From Chryseobacterium sp. Leaf180 (GTDB lineage Bacteria; Bacteroidota; Bacteroidia; Flavobacteriales; Weeksellaceae), in assembly GCF_001424585.1 (NCBI RefSeq), contig NZ_LMPJ01000001.1, positions 90,441-154,440 on the forward strand: DNA of 64,000 bases, read 5' to 3'. The translations under genes and the position numbers were made by a program. Shown here piece by piece: positions 35,312 to 44,434 of this stretch; the first letter of the stretch is position 1; every line of letters begins with the position of its first letter. Under the pieces are notes generated by a model that saw only the letters and a program-made list of their open reading frames with translations, was not told the DNA's origin and ran no database searches.

Positions 35312-35752
35312 TTAATCGATTGACATGGGGCTCAAAAATAATTCGGTAGAAAAGTTGAACCGCTCACCGGTAGCTTCCAGCTGCGCATTGATGCCCACTT
35401 TTACTTTTTTCTTTACTTCACTGAATCCTCGTGTTTCATAGCTGTGTTCTACGTAATTAATATGTGCCTGCACCACTGCATTTGTGAGTCTTGGTTCATG
35501 CTCCAAAATCTGTCTCTGGAGGCTGGTTACAAAAAGATTTTCCCATTTTGCGGGTGTAACGCCATTATCAAATTCCACGCTCCATACGTCATTACCGTAA
35601 TTTTCATCGTAGCGGTTTTCACCTTTTTTGGTGATGATCAGAAGCATGATATTCTGTGCAATACTTTCCGCAATATCACACGTTTCTATCTGGCCGTTGC
35701 TGGTCATTAAGGTAGATGGATTAAAGGGAATTCTGTAGTTTTGACTTTCCAT
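35312..35752 (-). CDS. tssE: T6SS baseplate subunit TssE (gp25-like)
   Basis: The 146-residue gp25/GPW-type protein has the motif IAQNIMLLIITKKGENRYDENYGNDVW (split pattern: hydrophobic helix, then RxxxxxG) and a C-terminal strand ending FNFSTELFLSP. TssE initiates sheath assembly at the baseplate. It lies 12 bp after the lytic transglycosylase gene and 10 bp before tssF. Confidence 0.88.
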   Translation of the reverse strand: MESQNYRIPFNPSTLMTSNGQIETCDIAESIAQNIMLLIITKKGENRYDENYGNDVWSVEFDNGVTPAKWENLFVTSLQRQILEHEPRLTNAVVQAHINYVEHSYETRGFSEVKKKVKVGINAQLEATGERFNFSTELFLSPMSID

Positions 35753-35764
35753 ATTTTTGGCAGA

Positions 35765-36604
35765 TCAGTTTTTAAGAGAGCTTGATAATATCCGGTTTTT
35801 ATTCATCAAAAAATTGACCATCAGATCCTGTGGAAGATAAAATTCGCTTTCGCCTTTTTCGTTCAGTTTCTGTTCTATATTAGGATTCCAGGCAAGGATC
35901 TGTTCTTTTTTAATACCCAATGAAGTCGCAATGGTTTCGATCTTGAACGCACCGTTTAATCTGGTCTCAACCAAATCTTCCTGCGAAGCTGAAAAATCTG
36001 ATTTGAAAGGCTTTTGAGCATTCTTACCTCCGGTAAAATTTTTATAATCATTCAAAACCTGCTGCAGCTCACCAGAAGCATAACAGGCATTCAGGTATTT
36101 TTTCACATGATTCTGCGTCTCAGCCGGCAGATACTGGTCAAAATCGGTATACACCCTGGAATTGGCTCTGTTCATCGCCTTCTGTATATTTCCCTCGCCA
36201 CAGTTATAAGCCGCCACTACGGTAATCCAGTTTCCGTATTTTTTATACAGATTTTTTAAAGATATAGCCGCAGTTTTTGTGCTTTGATACATATCAGAAC
36301 GGTTTTCATCAGAAAGTCCGTATCCGTTGGCATGTTCGCTCATAAACTGCCATAATCCTTTCGCTCCTGCGCTGGAAGTCTGTGTATGGTCTAAACCGGA
36401 TTCTATCACCGCGAGATTTTTCAGATGGCGCGGAATTCCTTTATTAACGAAAGTATATTCGATATAATCAATCAGCTGCCTGTTACTTTTCAGCATCGCT
36501 TTATACCGCATTACGCTTTTTTCAGAAGTGTCAGAAGGTGCAAGACCCTGCGCTGAAAATTGTACAGCACAGAAAAGACAGATAGAAAGAATGATCTTTT
36601 TCAA
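35765..36604 (-). CDS. Periplasmic lytic transglycosylase of the T6SS operon
   Basis: The 279-residue protein has a cleavable signal peptide (MKKIILSICLFCAVQFSAQ) and an SLT domain (about 40-190). The domain shows catalytic Glu in AVIESGLDH, the ASSAGAKGLWQFM-type motif, and AAYNCGEGNI. A short C-terminal LysM-like remnant (about 215-265) may bind glycan. The family cleaves the glycan strand between MurNAc and GlcNAc. Its place between clpV and tssE suggests it opens the peptidoglycan so the envelope complex can be built; it is not likely to be a secreted effector because it has a signal peptide. Confidence 0.85.
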   Translation of the reverse strand: MKKIILSICLFCAVQFSAQGLAPSDTSEKSVMRYKAMLKSNRQLIDYIEYTFVNKGIPRHLKNLAVIESGLDHTQTSSAGAKGLWQFMSEHANGYGLSDENRSDMYQSTKTAAISLKNLYKKYGNWITVVAAYNCGEGNIQKAMNRANSRVYTDFDQYLPAETQNHVKKYLNACYASGELQQVLNDYKNFTGGKNAQKPFKSDFSASQEDLVETRLNGAFKIETIATSLGIKKEQILAWNPNIEQKLNEKGESEFYLPQDLMVNFLMNKNRILSSSLKN

Positions 36605-36613
36605 TGGTAAATT

Positions 36614-39103
36614 TTAATTTGACAGTGTTTCCCAGGTTACTTCTTCGTTTTCCTTATTCCAGCCGACATTTATTGTTTGCCCTGCTTTCACTTCTTCACG
36701 CACTATTTTTTTAGAAATCGGTCTTGCCAGCTGCGCACGTATAACGCCTGAAATCTGACGTGCCCCATATTTACTGCTGAAACCGTTCAGTGCCAGATTT
36801 TTTATGGCTTCGCCACTGATGTTGAAATCAATACCCAGTTTTGTCAGCGCTTTTCGCAGTGACTTCAGCTGAATGCTGAAAATCTTTTCGGCCATATCTT
36901 CATTGATCGGCGCAAACGGAATAATCTCCGTAATTCTCGCCAGAAACTCAGGTCTGAATCTGCCTGATTCCGTCATAATCTTCATCAGATTTTTGGACGT
37001 TGGAATTTCATTTTTTTCAAAATGCTTCACAATTTCTTCGCTGCCGATATTTGATGTAAATAAAATAAGAGAATTGCTGAAATCACCTTCTTTTCCTAAT
37101 TTATCATGTATTTTTCCTTCATCCATAATCTGGAGAAAAACATCAAAAACCGAACTGTGTGCTTTTTCAATTTCATCAAAAAGAACAACAGAGTAGGGCT
37201 GCTGACGGATTTTATTTACGAGCATTCCGCCTTCTTCATATCCTACATATCCAGGAGGCGCACCGTAAAGTAGTGCCGCCGAATGTTCTTCTTTAAATTC
37301 AGACATATCAAAACGGATCATCGCAGATTCATCATTGAACAGCAGTTCGGCGACAGATTTTGCCAGTTCTGTTTTCCCGGTACCGGTAGGCCCGAGAAGA
37401 AAAAATGATCCAATCGGTTGCCCTGGTTTATTAAGTCCGCTTCGGTTTTCGACAATCGCATCAGCGAGGGTTTTCAACGCATGATCCTGTCCCACGACTC
37501 TTTTAATGAGCATTTCTTCCATATTCAGAAGCTTCTCCTTTTCTTTCGCCTGAATTTTACCGATCGGAATTCCCGTTTTTGATGCCATCACAGCGGCCAG
37601 TTCAAGTTTCCCGACTTTTTCTCTTTTGATGGAAGCCAGCTGAATTAGTTCAGAAAAGGTTTTTTCAATAATTTCTTTGATGTGAGCAATTCCCATTGAG
37701 TTTTCGAGCGTGTGCTGCTCAGAAAGCGATCCCCAGAGAATAGGGCTCAGTTTATTCTGAAGAAGATTGAAATTCCAGATGAGTTCGTCTGCCAAAAGCG
37801 GATCTTCAGCATCACCTTCGGCAATAATCTGATCGTAGTTTTCTTTCCAGGTTTTCAGTTCGTTTTCAGAAAGTTCATCAAGCATTTTAATAGAAGCCAT
37901 GGTTCTGTCGAGCAGATCAATCGCAGAATCCGGAAGTTTTTTACCTTTAGAATACCGTTTGGCAAGACTCACGCAGTCTTTCAGAGCGCTTCTGTCAACT
38001 TCTACTTTATGGTGATCTTTGTAACCGTCCAGCAAAACATCAATCATCTTCACGCAGGTAATTTCATCTGGTTCTTCAACATTCAATACTTCAAAACGGC
38101 GGTCGAATGCGCGTTCCGGTTCAATAATTTTGCGGTATTCTTCCTGTGTCGTGGCGCCGATGACGGTGATTTCTCCACGTGCCAGCTCGGGTTTTAAAAG
38201 ATTGGCAACATTGCCTGCACTTCCTTTGCTGTCTAACAGCGAATGGATTTCATCAATGAAAAGCACGGCTTTATTAATGCTTTTGCATTCATTTATTACT
38301 TTTTTCAGGCGGTCTTCGATTTCGCCCTTATAGGAAGTTCCGGCAAGTAAAGCGCCGGTATCGAGTTCCAGGAGTGTGGCTTCTTTCAGTAATTCAGGAA
38401 CATTGCCTTTATTAATTTCTATTGCAAAGCCTTCGAGTAAAGCGGTTTTACCAACGCCGGGTTCTCCGACAATAATCACGTTGGGTTTGGTGCGTCTGCA
38501 TAAAATCTCAATCAGCATCCGCAGTTCTTTATCGCGGCCTACGATATGATCGAGTTTACCATTTCTGGCCTGTTCTGTTTTATCAACACAGTAGCTGCTG
38601 ATGGCAGGAAACGTACTTTTGTCCTGTGACCGGTTGCCGGTTAATTTATTTTCTTCAATATTTATTTTCTTTTCTTCACCTCTGAAAACATTGAGAATTT
38701 CATGCTCACGCAGCGGAAAAGATTTTAATTCCTGAACAGAATAGGTGACATTCGGTTTGGAAATCGAAGCCAGTAAGCACAATGGAGAAATCTCATCCAA
38801 TCCCAGTTTTGATCTGATGTCATCGGCTTCATCCAGAACACGGCCGACCTTTTCATCCTGTGAAATCTCCTCCGGCAGATGCGTTGTTTTTACATACTCT
38901 TCAATGCGCACCTCAGCCCACTCAAAAATGTACCCCGGATCTTTATCAATGCCCACTAAAAATTCTTTTAAACCAAAGCTGCTGTGCAGAACGGCCTGTA
39001 AGATATGTGCGGCTCCGTAGGTAGCATTATAGTTCTCACGCGCTATGGATTTAGCAATATGGAAAACCTCTTTCGTGGTTTCATTGGTAATTAATACACT
39101 CAT
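36614..39103 (-). CDS. clpV: T6SS sheath-recycling ATPase TssH (ClpV)
   Basis: The 829-residue AAA+ protein has a Clp N-terminal double repeat (about 5-145), a first ATPase module with Walker A GEPGVGKT (213-220) and Walker B VLFIDE (280-285), and a middle coiled segment. The second module has Walker A GPTGTGKT (571-578) and VLFDEIEKAH. It is the ClpB-like ATPase that unfolds contracted TssBC sheath. First gene of the right-arm operon; the next gene starts 9 bp after its stop codon. General ClpB is less likely given the T6SS context and length. Confidence 0.88.
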   Translation of the reverse strand: MSVLITNETTKEVFHIAKSIARENYNATYGAAHILQAVLHSSFGLKEFLVGIDKDPGYIFEWAEVRIEEYVKTTHLPEEISQDEKVGRVLDEADDIRSKLGLDEISPLCLLASISKPNVTYSVQELKSFPLREHEILNVFRGEEKKINIEENKLTGNRSQDKSTFPAISSYCVDKTEQARNGKLDHIVGRDKELRMLIEILCRRTKPNVIIVGEPGVGKTALLEGFAIEINKGNVPELLKEATLLELDTGALLAGTSYKGEIEDRLKKVINECKSINKAVLFIDEIHSLLDSKGSAGNVANLLKPELARGEITVIGATTQEEYRKIIEPERAFDRRFEVLNVEEPDEITCVKMIDVLLDGYKDHHKVEVDRSALKDCVSLAKRYSKGKKLPDSAIDLLDRTMASIKMLDELSENELKTWKENYDQIIAEGDAEDPLLADELIWNFNLLQNKLSPILWGSLSEQHTLENSMGIAHIKEIIEKTFSELIQLASIKREKVGKLELAAVMASKTGIPIGKIQAKEKEKLLNMEEMLIKRVVGQDHALKTLADAIVENRSGLNKPGQPIGSFFLLGPTGTGKTELAKSVAELLFNDESAMIRFDMSEFKEEHSAALLYGAPPGYVGYEEGGMLVNKIRQQPYSVVLFDEIEKAHSSVFDVFLQIMDEGKIHDKLGKEGDFSNSLILFTSNIGSEEIVKHFEKNEIPTSKNLMKIMTESGRFRPEFLARITEIIPFAPINEDMAEKIFSIQLKSLRKALTKLGIDFNISGEAIKNLALNGFSSKYGARQISGVIRAQLARPISKKIVREEVKAGQTINVGWNKENEEVTWETLSN

Positions 39104-39451
39104 ATTTTAGATTTTGATGAAGATAAAGGTATTTATGTTGGTTTTATCTAATGCAGTATTGTTAATAATCAGCAATAACCTCTGCAATATCGAGAAAAAA
39201 TGGTGCCAGCAAAGCATAAATGTACACATTTTACCATTAATTAATGCTAAAAAAATGAACTCACTCTTCATCAGGATAATGGAGAATTTACTCAGACTGA
39301 AATAGGTCAGAATTTTTTGTATGAGCGTCACACAGTTCTTTTTTATTTTCTTTAAAGCGGACCCTTTAATGAGAAAATTTCAACGGTAAATTTAGAGGGT
39401 TTTCTAACAGAATGGACACGCTGTGCAACTGCAATCTTTAAATTGTAAACT
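39104..39451. other. Intergenic region between clpV and the stress operon
   Basis: This divergent AT-rich region should hold the clpV promoter on the - strand. A TACATTTA stretch around 39221-39228 (read on the - strand) is a weak -7 candidate. Short frames on both strands look non-coding. Confidence 0.4.
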
Positions 39452-39519
39452 CCACCGACTCCTTTTGCCTTTTCACCGAACATCGATTGATTTTGAATTT
39501 CTCTGATGATAGCTTTACA
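39452..39519 (+). promoter_or_regulatory. Shared-architecture promoter 1 (SRPBCC/lipocalin/quinone reductase operon)
   Basis: Half-sites CACCGA at 39453 and 39474 are 21 bp apart and flank CTTTTGCC. TAGCTTTACA starts at 39510, 36 bp after the second half-site start and 46 bp before the start codon of 39556. The same elements with the same spacings occur at 41768-41835, 45496-45563 and 52781-52848 (- strand). Likely a regulator-dependent promoter whose TAGCTTTA is a variant of TAnnTTTG. Confidence 0.7.
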
Positions 39520-39555
39520 TCAACAAATTAATCAAACAACTTAAATCAAAAAATT

Positions 39556-40113
39556 ATGGAAATCCTGCAAACACCCGAAAACGCATTGTCCCATTCTACC
39601 GTTACAGCGATTATCAATGCTCCAATTGAAAAAGTAAATATCGCAGATTGGCTGCTCAACCTTCCTGATGCGGAATATCAAAGATGTTCTACGCAGCATA
39701 TCGGCGCGGCAATCTCTTCCACTTACGATGGCGAACCTGTTTCTCTGAATGTTGAAACCATCGGAGATGCATTGATGGTTCAGCATTATGTCGCAGTTAT
39801 TCACCGTCCGGATTACTGCAGAATGCTCTCTATTTCAGATTCGATTACTCAAAACGGCAGAACAAAAGTTCAGGTTTTATGGGAATTGAAAGCAACAAAA
39901 ATCGACGACAAGACAACTTTGTACACTAACGAAATTCACGCGACAGCAACGCCGGAAATGTTTGAATATCTGAAAAAACACAACGTGAATCTTGCTGATG
40001 CAGCCGCTTCAAGACAGGCCGCTTCCGACTCACACAACCACGAAGAAACGCCCAACTTTGCAAAAAGCATCGAAAACAAGGCTCTGACAGGGAAATATAA
40101 TCAGCCTTTCTAA
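39556..40113 (+). CDS. SRPBCC-like cytoplasmic protein of unknown function
   Basis: The 185-residue protein has no signal peptide. The order of beta-strands with a leading TVTAIINAPIEKV segment and a middle IHRPDYCRMLSISDSI...VQVLWELKA resembles the START/SRPBCC fold (AHSA1 or polyketide-cyclase type), but similarity is weak. The C-terminus is polar and probably disordered (SDSHNHEETPN). First gene behind shared promoter 1, followed by lipocalin-like and quinone oxidoreductase genes. Fold assignment is tentative; the gene itself is well supported by codon pattern and promoter. Confidence 0.6.
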   Translation: MEILQTPENALSHSTVTAIINAPIEKVNIADWLLNLPDAEYQRCSTQHIGAAISSTYDGEPVSLNVETIGDALMVQHYVAVIHRPDYCRMLSISDSITQNGRTKVQVLWELKATKIDDKTTLYTNEIHATATPEMFEYLKKHNVNLADAAASRQAASDSHNHEETPNFAKSIENKALTGKYNQPF

Positions 40114-40125
40114 ATTAAAAACTTA

Positions 40126-40149
40126 ATGAGCGTATTTCGGTACGCTCAT
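40126..40149 (+). terminator. Perfect hairpin between the SRPBCC and lipocalin-like genes
   Basis: ATGAGCGTA (40126-40134) and TACGCTCAT (40141-40149) form a perfect 9-bp stem with a TTTCGG loop. No long T-run follows, so it may be an attenuator or mRNA-stability hairpin rather than a full terminator. It contains an in-frame ATG for the next gene. Confidence 0.5.
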
Positions 40150-40164
40150 TTCATTGTAAATGGT

Positions 40165-40596
40165 ATGGAAACACTTTTTCAAAAACTGATCGGAACCTGG
40201 ACTTTGGTAGAGCTCATCGAAATTCCTTTAAATGGTGGCGAAAATTCCCATCCGATGGGCGAAAATCCAAAAGGACTGATTATGTACAGTGCTGATGGTT
40301 TTATGTCGGCACAGATTATGAATCTTAACCGAAAAAATGCTGACCTGAAACATCATTCTGAGCAAAACACAGAAGAAACTTCGGACTATCTTGCCTATTC
40401 TGGACCTTTCGAAACGGATGACAAAAAAAAGACGGTAAGCCACAAAATGTTTGTTTCACTTTTCCCAAGCTGGACTGGAGAAACACAAAAGAGAAATGTC
40501 CGCTTTGAAGATGAATTTCTGTACCTCGAAACTGAGAAACCATTCCTCCGGAATTCGCGTATGGTAAAGCATCGGCTGACCTGGAAAAGGGTTTAA
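40165..40596 (+). CDS. Lipocalin-like domain protein
   Basis: The 143-residue protein starts at ATG 40165 (METLFQKLIGTWTLVELIEI). The in-frame ATG at 40126 lies inside a perfect hairpin and would add 13 residues that do not belong to the fold. It has the lipocalin-5 type pattern: GTWxL at the start, NPKGLIMYSADGFMSAQI in the middle, and a terminal strand MVKHRLTWKR. The family is found in small stress-associated proteins that may bind hydrophobic ligands. Second gene of the operon, 21 bp before the quinone oxidoreductase. Confidence 0.65.
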   Translation: METLFQKLIGTWTLVELIEIPLNGGENSHPMGENPKGLIMYSADGFMSAQIMNLNRKNADLKHHSEQNTEETSDYLAYSGPFETDDKKKTVSHKMFVSLFPSWTGETQKRNVRFEDEFLYLETEKPFLRNSRMVKHRLTWKRV

Positions 40597-40617
40597 AATA
40601 AATTTAAAAATTATAAA

Positions 40618-41586
40618 ATGAAAGCAATTGTTATTACAGAATACGGTGGTCCCGACGTCTTGAAAGTAAAGGATTTGCCGACTCCCGAGATTTCCGGAGA
40701 CGAAGTATTGATTGAAGTAAAAGCAGCCGGGCTCAACCGTTCCGATGTTTTTCAGCGGGAAGGCAATTATCCTGCGCCAAAAGGAGCTTCCGCAGAAATT
40801 CCGGGGTTGGAACTTGCCGGAACTGTCGTAAAATGCGGACCTGATGTGAAAGATTTTACAGTGGGCGACAAAGTTTGTGCACTTTTAGCAGGCGGAGGTT
40901 ATGCAGAATATGTTGGAGTAAGAGAAGGTCAATGTTTACCCATTCCGGGAGATTTGAGTTTTGCGGAAGCGGCAAGTTTGCCTGAAACCGTTTTCACTGT
41001 CTGGTCGAATGTTTTCGAGAGAGGAAATTTAAAATCCGGAGAAACGTTATTGATTCACGGCGGAAACAGCGGAATTGGGATTACGGGAATTCAAATTGCA
41101 CACGCGTTGGGTTCAAAAGTAATTATCACCGTTGGTTCTGATGAAAAAGGACAGAATTGTCTGGAGCTGGGTGCCGATTCTTACATCAATTACAAAACTC
41201 AGGATTTCGAAACTGAACTGCAGGACGAAGGTGTCGACGTCATTCTCGATATGATTGGCGGTGATTATTTAGCCAAAAACATCAACATTCTGAATCCTGA
41301 AGGCAGACTCGTTCACATCAATGCGGTAAGTGGCAGCCGTGTAGACTTGGATATCTGGAAAGTGATGACCAAGCGCCTGACCGTCACCGGAAGCACTTTG
41401 AGAAGCCGTGAATATGAGTTCAAAAAACAATTGGCCAAAGAAATTCAAAAGAATGTCTGGCCTTTGATAGAATCCGGAAAATTCAGAACGGTGATTTACA
41501 AAACCTTTCCTTTTTCGGAAGCTGCAGAAGCGCACCGGTTGCTTGAAGACGGCAGTCACACGGGAAAAATTATTTTGGTGAGATAA
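40618..41586 (+). CDS. NAD(P)H-dependent quinone oxidoreductase (MDR family)
   Basis: The 322-residue protein belongs to the zinc-free medium-chain dehydrogenase/quinone reductase family, closest in pattern to PIG3-type enzymes. It has the N-terminal GroES-like region (GLNRSDVFQREGNYPAP, GLELAGTV) and a nucleotide-binding fold with HGGNSGIGITGIQIA, and it lacks the structural-zinc cysteines. It would reduce quinones with NADPH, detoxifying redox-cycling compounds. Third gene of the operon, followed by a strong terminator. Confidence 0.8.
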   Translation: MKAIVITEYGGPDVLKVKDLPTPEISGDEVLIEVKAAGLNRSDVFQREGNYPAPKGASAEIPGLELAGTVVKCGPDVKDFTVGDKVCALLAGGGYAEYVGVREGQCLPIPGDLSFAEAASLPETVFTVWSNVFERGNLKSGETLLIHGGNSGIGITGIQIAHALGSKVIITVGSDEKGQNCLELGADSYINYKTQDFETELQDEGVDVILDMIGGDYLAKNINILNPEGRLVHINAVSGSRVDLDIWKVMTKRLTVTGSTLRSREYEFKKQLAKEIQKNVWPLIESGKFRTVIYKTFPFSEAAEAHRLLEDGSHTGKIILVR

Positions 41587-41617
41587 ATTTCCACCCTTTT
41601 TTATTTAAATCAAACCT

Positions 41618-41655
41618 AAATCCTTCTCAATCTAAATTGCGAAGGATTTTTTTTA
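41618..41655 (+). terminator. Rho-independent terminator after quinone oxidoreductase
   Basis: Nine-bp arms AAATCCTTC (41618-41626) and GAAGGATTT (41641-41649) with a 14-nt loop, followed by a T-run. It separates the operon from promoter 2. Confidence 0.85.
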
Positions 41656-41767
41656 TTACTAATATTGACTTGCTTACGACTCCTGTAATTACTAAAATCA
41701 AATCGAAAGTCTTTATTCTTTACTCTTTTTTCTATCCTCTCCTCAACCATCTACCACTTTCAAATTC

Positions 41768-41835
41768 CCACCGATTCATTTTGCCCGTTCACCGAAAAGC
41801 ACTTCAAAAAACAGTCATTTCGGGGTAGCTTTACA
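41768..41835 (+). promoter_or_regulatory. Shared-architecture promoter 2 (bicupin/peroxiredoxin operon)
   Basis: Half-sites CACCGA at 41769 and 41790 (21 bp apart) flank ATTTTGCCC. TAGCTTTACA starts at 41826, 36 bp after the second half-site start and 54 bp before the 41880 start codon. Confidence 0.7.
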
Positions 41836-41879
41836 GTAGAAATAATGACAAACTATCATCAACTATAAAAATTAATATT

Positions 41880-42920
41880 ATGAAAAACGAATCATTAAGT
41901 TTCAGATACGAACTGGAAAAAAAAGAACCAAGAACCAATGATGGCGGAACTACAAGAGGAGCTTCTGTAAAAGATTTCCCTGCTTCTATCGGTATTGCCG
42001 GCGTTTCTATGAGACTGCAGCCGGGAAGTATGCGAGAACTTCACTGGCACGCGAACGCCGCCGAATGGGCTTATGTAATTTCAGGAACAGTTCGCACCAC
42101 CATTATTCATCCTGATGGACACAGTTATACAGATAATTTTGAGCCGGGCGATGTTTGGTATTTTCCAAAAGGTTACGGTCATTCGATTCAGGCGACGGGA
42201 ACCGAAGAATGTCATTTCATTTTAATTTTCGATAACGGTAATTTTTCTGAAGACCATACGTTCAGCGTGACAGATTTTGTTTCGTCTGTTCCGCCTGAAA
42301 TTGTTGCTCAGAATTTAGGATTAACATTGGAAGAAGTGGCGGCTTTACCTCAGAAGGAAGCGTATTTCGCAGCGGGAATTGTTCCGGATGAAATGTCATT
42401 TACTGCTGAAGCCCGTCCGAGTGAATCTGATATCGAACTCACAAGTTTTCACCGTTATCCTTTGCATTCCCAACAGCCGAGAATTGTTCCCGGCGGAGGT
42501 TTGCAGAGATTGGTGACGAGTAAAGAATTTCCAATCAGCAGTACAATGTCGGGGTCTGTTTTGGAATTGCAACCCGGAGCTTTGAGAGAAATGCACTGGC
42601 ATCCGAATGCGGACGAATGGCAATATTTTATTTCCGGACAGGCAGAAATGTCGGTTTTCCTGGCAGAATCGACCTGCGTTACAGAGCAGTTCAGTGCCGG
42701 CGATGTGGGCTACGTTCCAATGGGAGCCGGACATTACATCAAAAATACAGGCGACACGGTTTGCAGAATTCTGATTGGTTTCAATAGCGGTCATTATGAA
42801 TCAATTGATTTGAGCCAATGGTTATCCGGAAATCCGAAAGATGTAGTTGTAACCAACTTTGGTCTGAAAGAGGGCGAAATAGAGAAATTTCCGAAAGAGA
42901 AAATTTTCATTAAACCTTAA
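41880..42920 (+). CDS. Bicupin of the oxalate decarboxylase family
   Basis: The 346-residue protein has two cupin domains, each with the metal-binding pattern HWHxNAxEWxYxISG (HWHANAAEWAYVISG near residue 55 and HWHPNADEWQYFISG near 240). Each is followed by the GDVWYFPKGYGHSI or GDVGYVPMGAGHYI strand. This is the layout of manganese oxalate decarboxylase/oxidase-type bicupins, which release CO2 (and formate or H2O2) from oxalate. No signal peptide. First gene of a five-gene operon with redox functions. The substrate is not certain from sequence. Confidence 0.75.
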   Translation: MKNESLSFRYELEKKEPRTNDGGTTRGASVKDFPASIGIAGVSMRLQPGSMRELHWHANAAEWAYVISGTVRTTIIHPDGHSYTDNFEPGDVWYFPKGYGHSIQATGTEECHFILIFDNGNFSEDHTFSVTDFVSSVPPEIVAQNLGLTLEEVAALPQKEAYFAAGIVPDEMSFTAEARPSESDIELTSFHRYPLHSQQPRIVPGGGLQRLVTSKEFPISSTMSGSVLELQPGALREMHWHPNADEWQYFISGQAEMSVFLAESTCVTEQFSAGDVGYVPMGAGHYIKNTGDTVCRILIGFNSGHYESIDLSQWLSGNPKDVVVTNFGLKEGEIEKFPKEKIFIKP

Positions 42921-42965
42921 TTAAAAACACATTTCATCACTTTAATCATCTAAAAATTTAATATT

Positions 42966-43700
42966 ATGAAAACTACAAATCTTAAAAACACGCTAAAAAT
43001 ATTTTTATTTGCATCAATATTTATTTCCACTCCACAAATATATTCTGCTCAGACAACCGTTCAGACAACGCCTGCAAACACATCAAAAATCTGGGGGAAA
43101 GTGGACGGAATCGCCATCGAAGGAATGGTACAGGGACCTTCCACAGAGATTGCACCGTTACAGATCGCCTGCGTCTTTGAATATACAGAAGGTGATATTT
43201 TCAATTCACCACCGGCTCTTCCGGCAGCTGTAAACGGAATGGTTCACCTCGATGAAAGTCTGAAAGGCCTCATTACAGATCTCAGAAAATCCGGGAAATT
43301 TGCCGGACATTCTCTGGAAACACTGTTGATTACGCCACCTTCCGGAACTATCGGAGCAAAGAAACTGTTACTCATCGGTTTGGGAGACCGGAATAAATTC
43401 ACACCAGAACTGATGCAGCAGGTTGCCAGTGTCGGGATGGAAGAAGCACTGCGCCTGGGTGTCACCAAATATGGTTTTGCAACCGATTTAAAAGATGCGG
43501 GAATAGATTCGCCAACCGCTGAAGTTGCGGGATACGGCGTGACCGGAGCCATCAATGCGTACCGAACTGAGCTTTATTTAAAGGATAAAAAAATGTCTTC
43601 ATTCAAGCCGATTGAGAAAATAACATTGCTTGCCGGACCAGCGTTTTTCACCACTGCAGGAGAAGGAATTACGAAAGCCATTGGAGCATTAAACAAATAA
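42966..43700 (+). CDS. Exported M17 aminopeptidase N-terminal-domain protein without catalytic domain
   Basis: The 244-residue protein has a signal peptide (about 1-28, ending STPQIYSAQ). The remainder matches only the N-terminal macro-like domain of leucyl aminopeptidases (M17): FEYTEGDIF, LDESLKGLITDLRKSGKF, KKLLLIGLGDRNKFT. Full M17 enzymes are about 480-500 residues with a C-terminal metal-binding catalytic domain, which is absent here. It cannot be a peptidase; a binding or structural role is likely. It lies 45 bp behind the bicupin gene. Confidence 0.7.
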   Translation: MKTTNLKNTLKIFLFASIFISTPQIYSAQTTVQTTPANTSKIWGKVDGIAIEGMVQGPSTEIAPLQIACVFEYTEGDIFNSPPALPAAVNGMVHLDESLKGLITDLRKSGKFAGHSLETLLITPPSGTIGAKKLLLIGLGDRNKFTPELMQQVASVGMEEALRLGVTKYGFATDLKDAGIDSPTAEVAGYGVTGAINAYRTELYLKDKKMSSFKPIEKITLLAGPAFFTTAGEGITKAIGALNK

Positions 43701-43725
43701 AACGAATTGTTTAAAAGGTAAAACA

Positions 43726-44430
43726 ATGGAACAGCCAATCATTTCCTCGCCAAAGATGACCGCTCTGTCCGGGTCAGTAAAAATGCAGGAAAGATTAGCC
43801 ATATTCCTCGCGTTGATTGCAGGCTACGTGGATGCAACAGGATTGATACAGTGGAAAACCTACGTCTCTTTTATGAGTGGGAATACGACTTCACTTGGAG
43901 CGGCAGTTTCAACCGGTAAACTGGGAATCATTATCACTTCATTTACTGTTATAATTTGTTTTCTGTTAGGAATTTATGCCGGAACCTGTCTTTCGTTATG
44001 GAAGAGAGTTAAGAACCAAATATTAACATTTTACCTCGTTGCAGGAATTCTTATTTTCTATACAATAATTGCTTATTTTTATATGATCAATAATGTGGTA
44101 TCTGTTGCAACGGTTGGATTTTCAATGGGAATAATGAACACGATTGTAACTTCTGTAGGCAAACAAAAAATAAATACAGACTTCGTAACCGGAACTTTGA
44201 ACAGCCTGGCCAGAAATACTGCAACAATGACGATGACCACTGATAAAGCAGAAAAAGAAGAATCAAAATCGAATGCCATTCATCTTTTGCTCTTATGGTT
44301 TGGCTTTTTAGCAGGTGCTTTTATTGCTCCTTTCCTTCTCAATTATTTTGGAAAATGGACTTTGATTTTTCCTGCATTCTTACTGATAATTTGCGGATTA
44401 TTTATTTCAAAAATCAACACTAAAAACTAA
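43726..44430 (+). CDS. YoaK/DUF1275 family membrane protein
   Basis: The 234-residue integral membrane protein has about six hydrophobic helices. The DUF1275 hallmark is near the start: ALIAGYVDATGLIQWKTYVSFMSGNTT. NTIVTSVGKQKINTDFVTGTLN follows in the middle. The family is widespread with no settled function. Third gene of the operon, 4 bp before the peroxiredoxin. Confidence 0.8.
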   Translation: MEQPIISSPKMTALSGSVKMQERLAIFLALIAGYVDATGLIQWKTYVSFMSGNTTSLGAAVSTGKLGIIITSFTVIICFLLGIYAGTCLSLWKRVKNQILTFYLVAGILIFYTIIAYFYMINNVVSVATVGFSMGIMNTIVTSVGKQKINTDFVTGTLNSLARNTATMTMTTDKAEKEESKSNAIHLLLLWFGFLAGAFIAPFLLNYFGKWTLIFPAFLLIICGLFISKINTKN

Positions 44431-44434
44431 TAGT

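Noticed and set aside
39114..39305. 63-codon + strand frame upstream of the stress operon
   Set aside because: No support beyond length; it overlaps the expected clpV promoter region.
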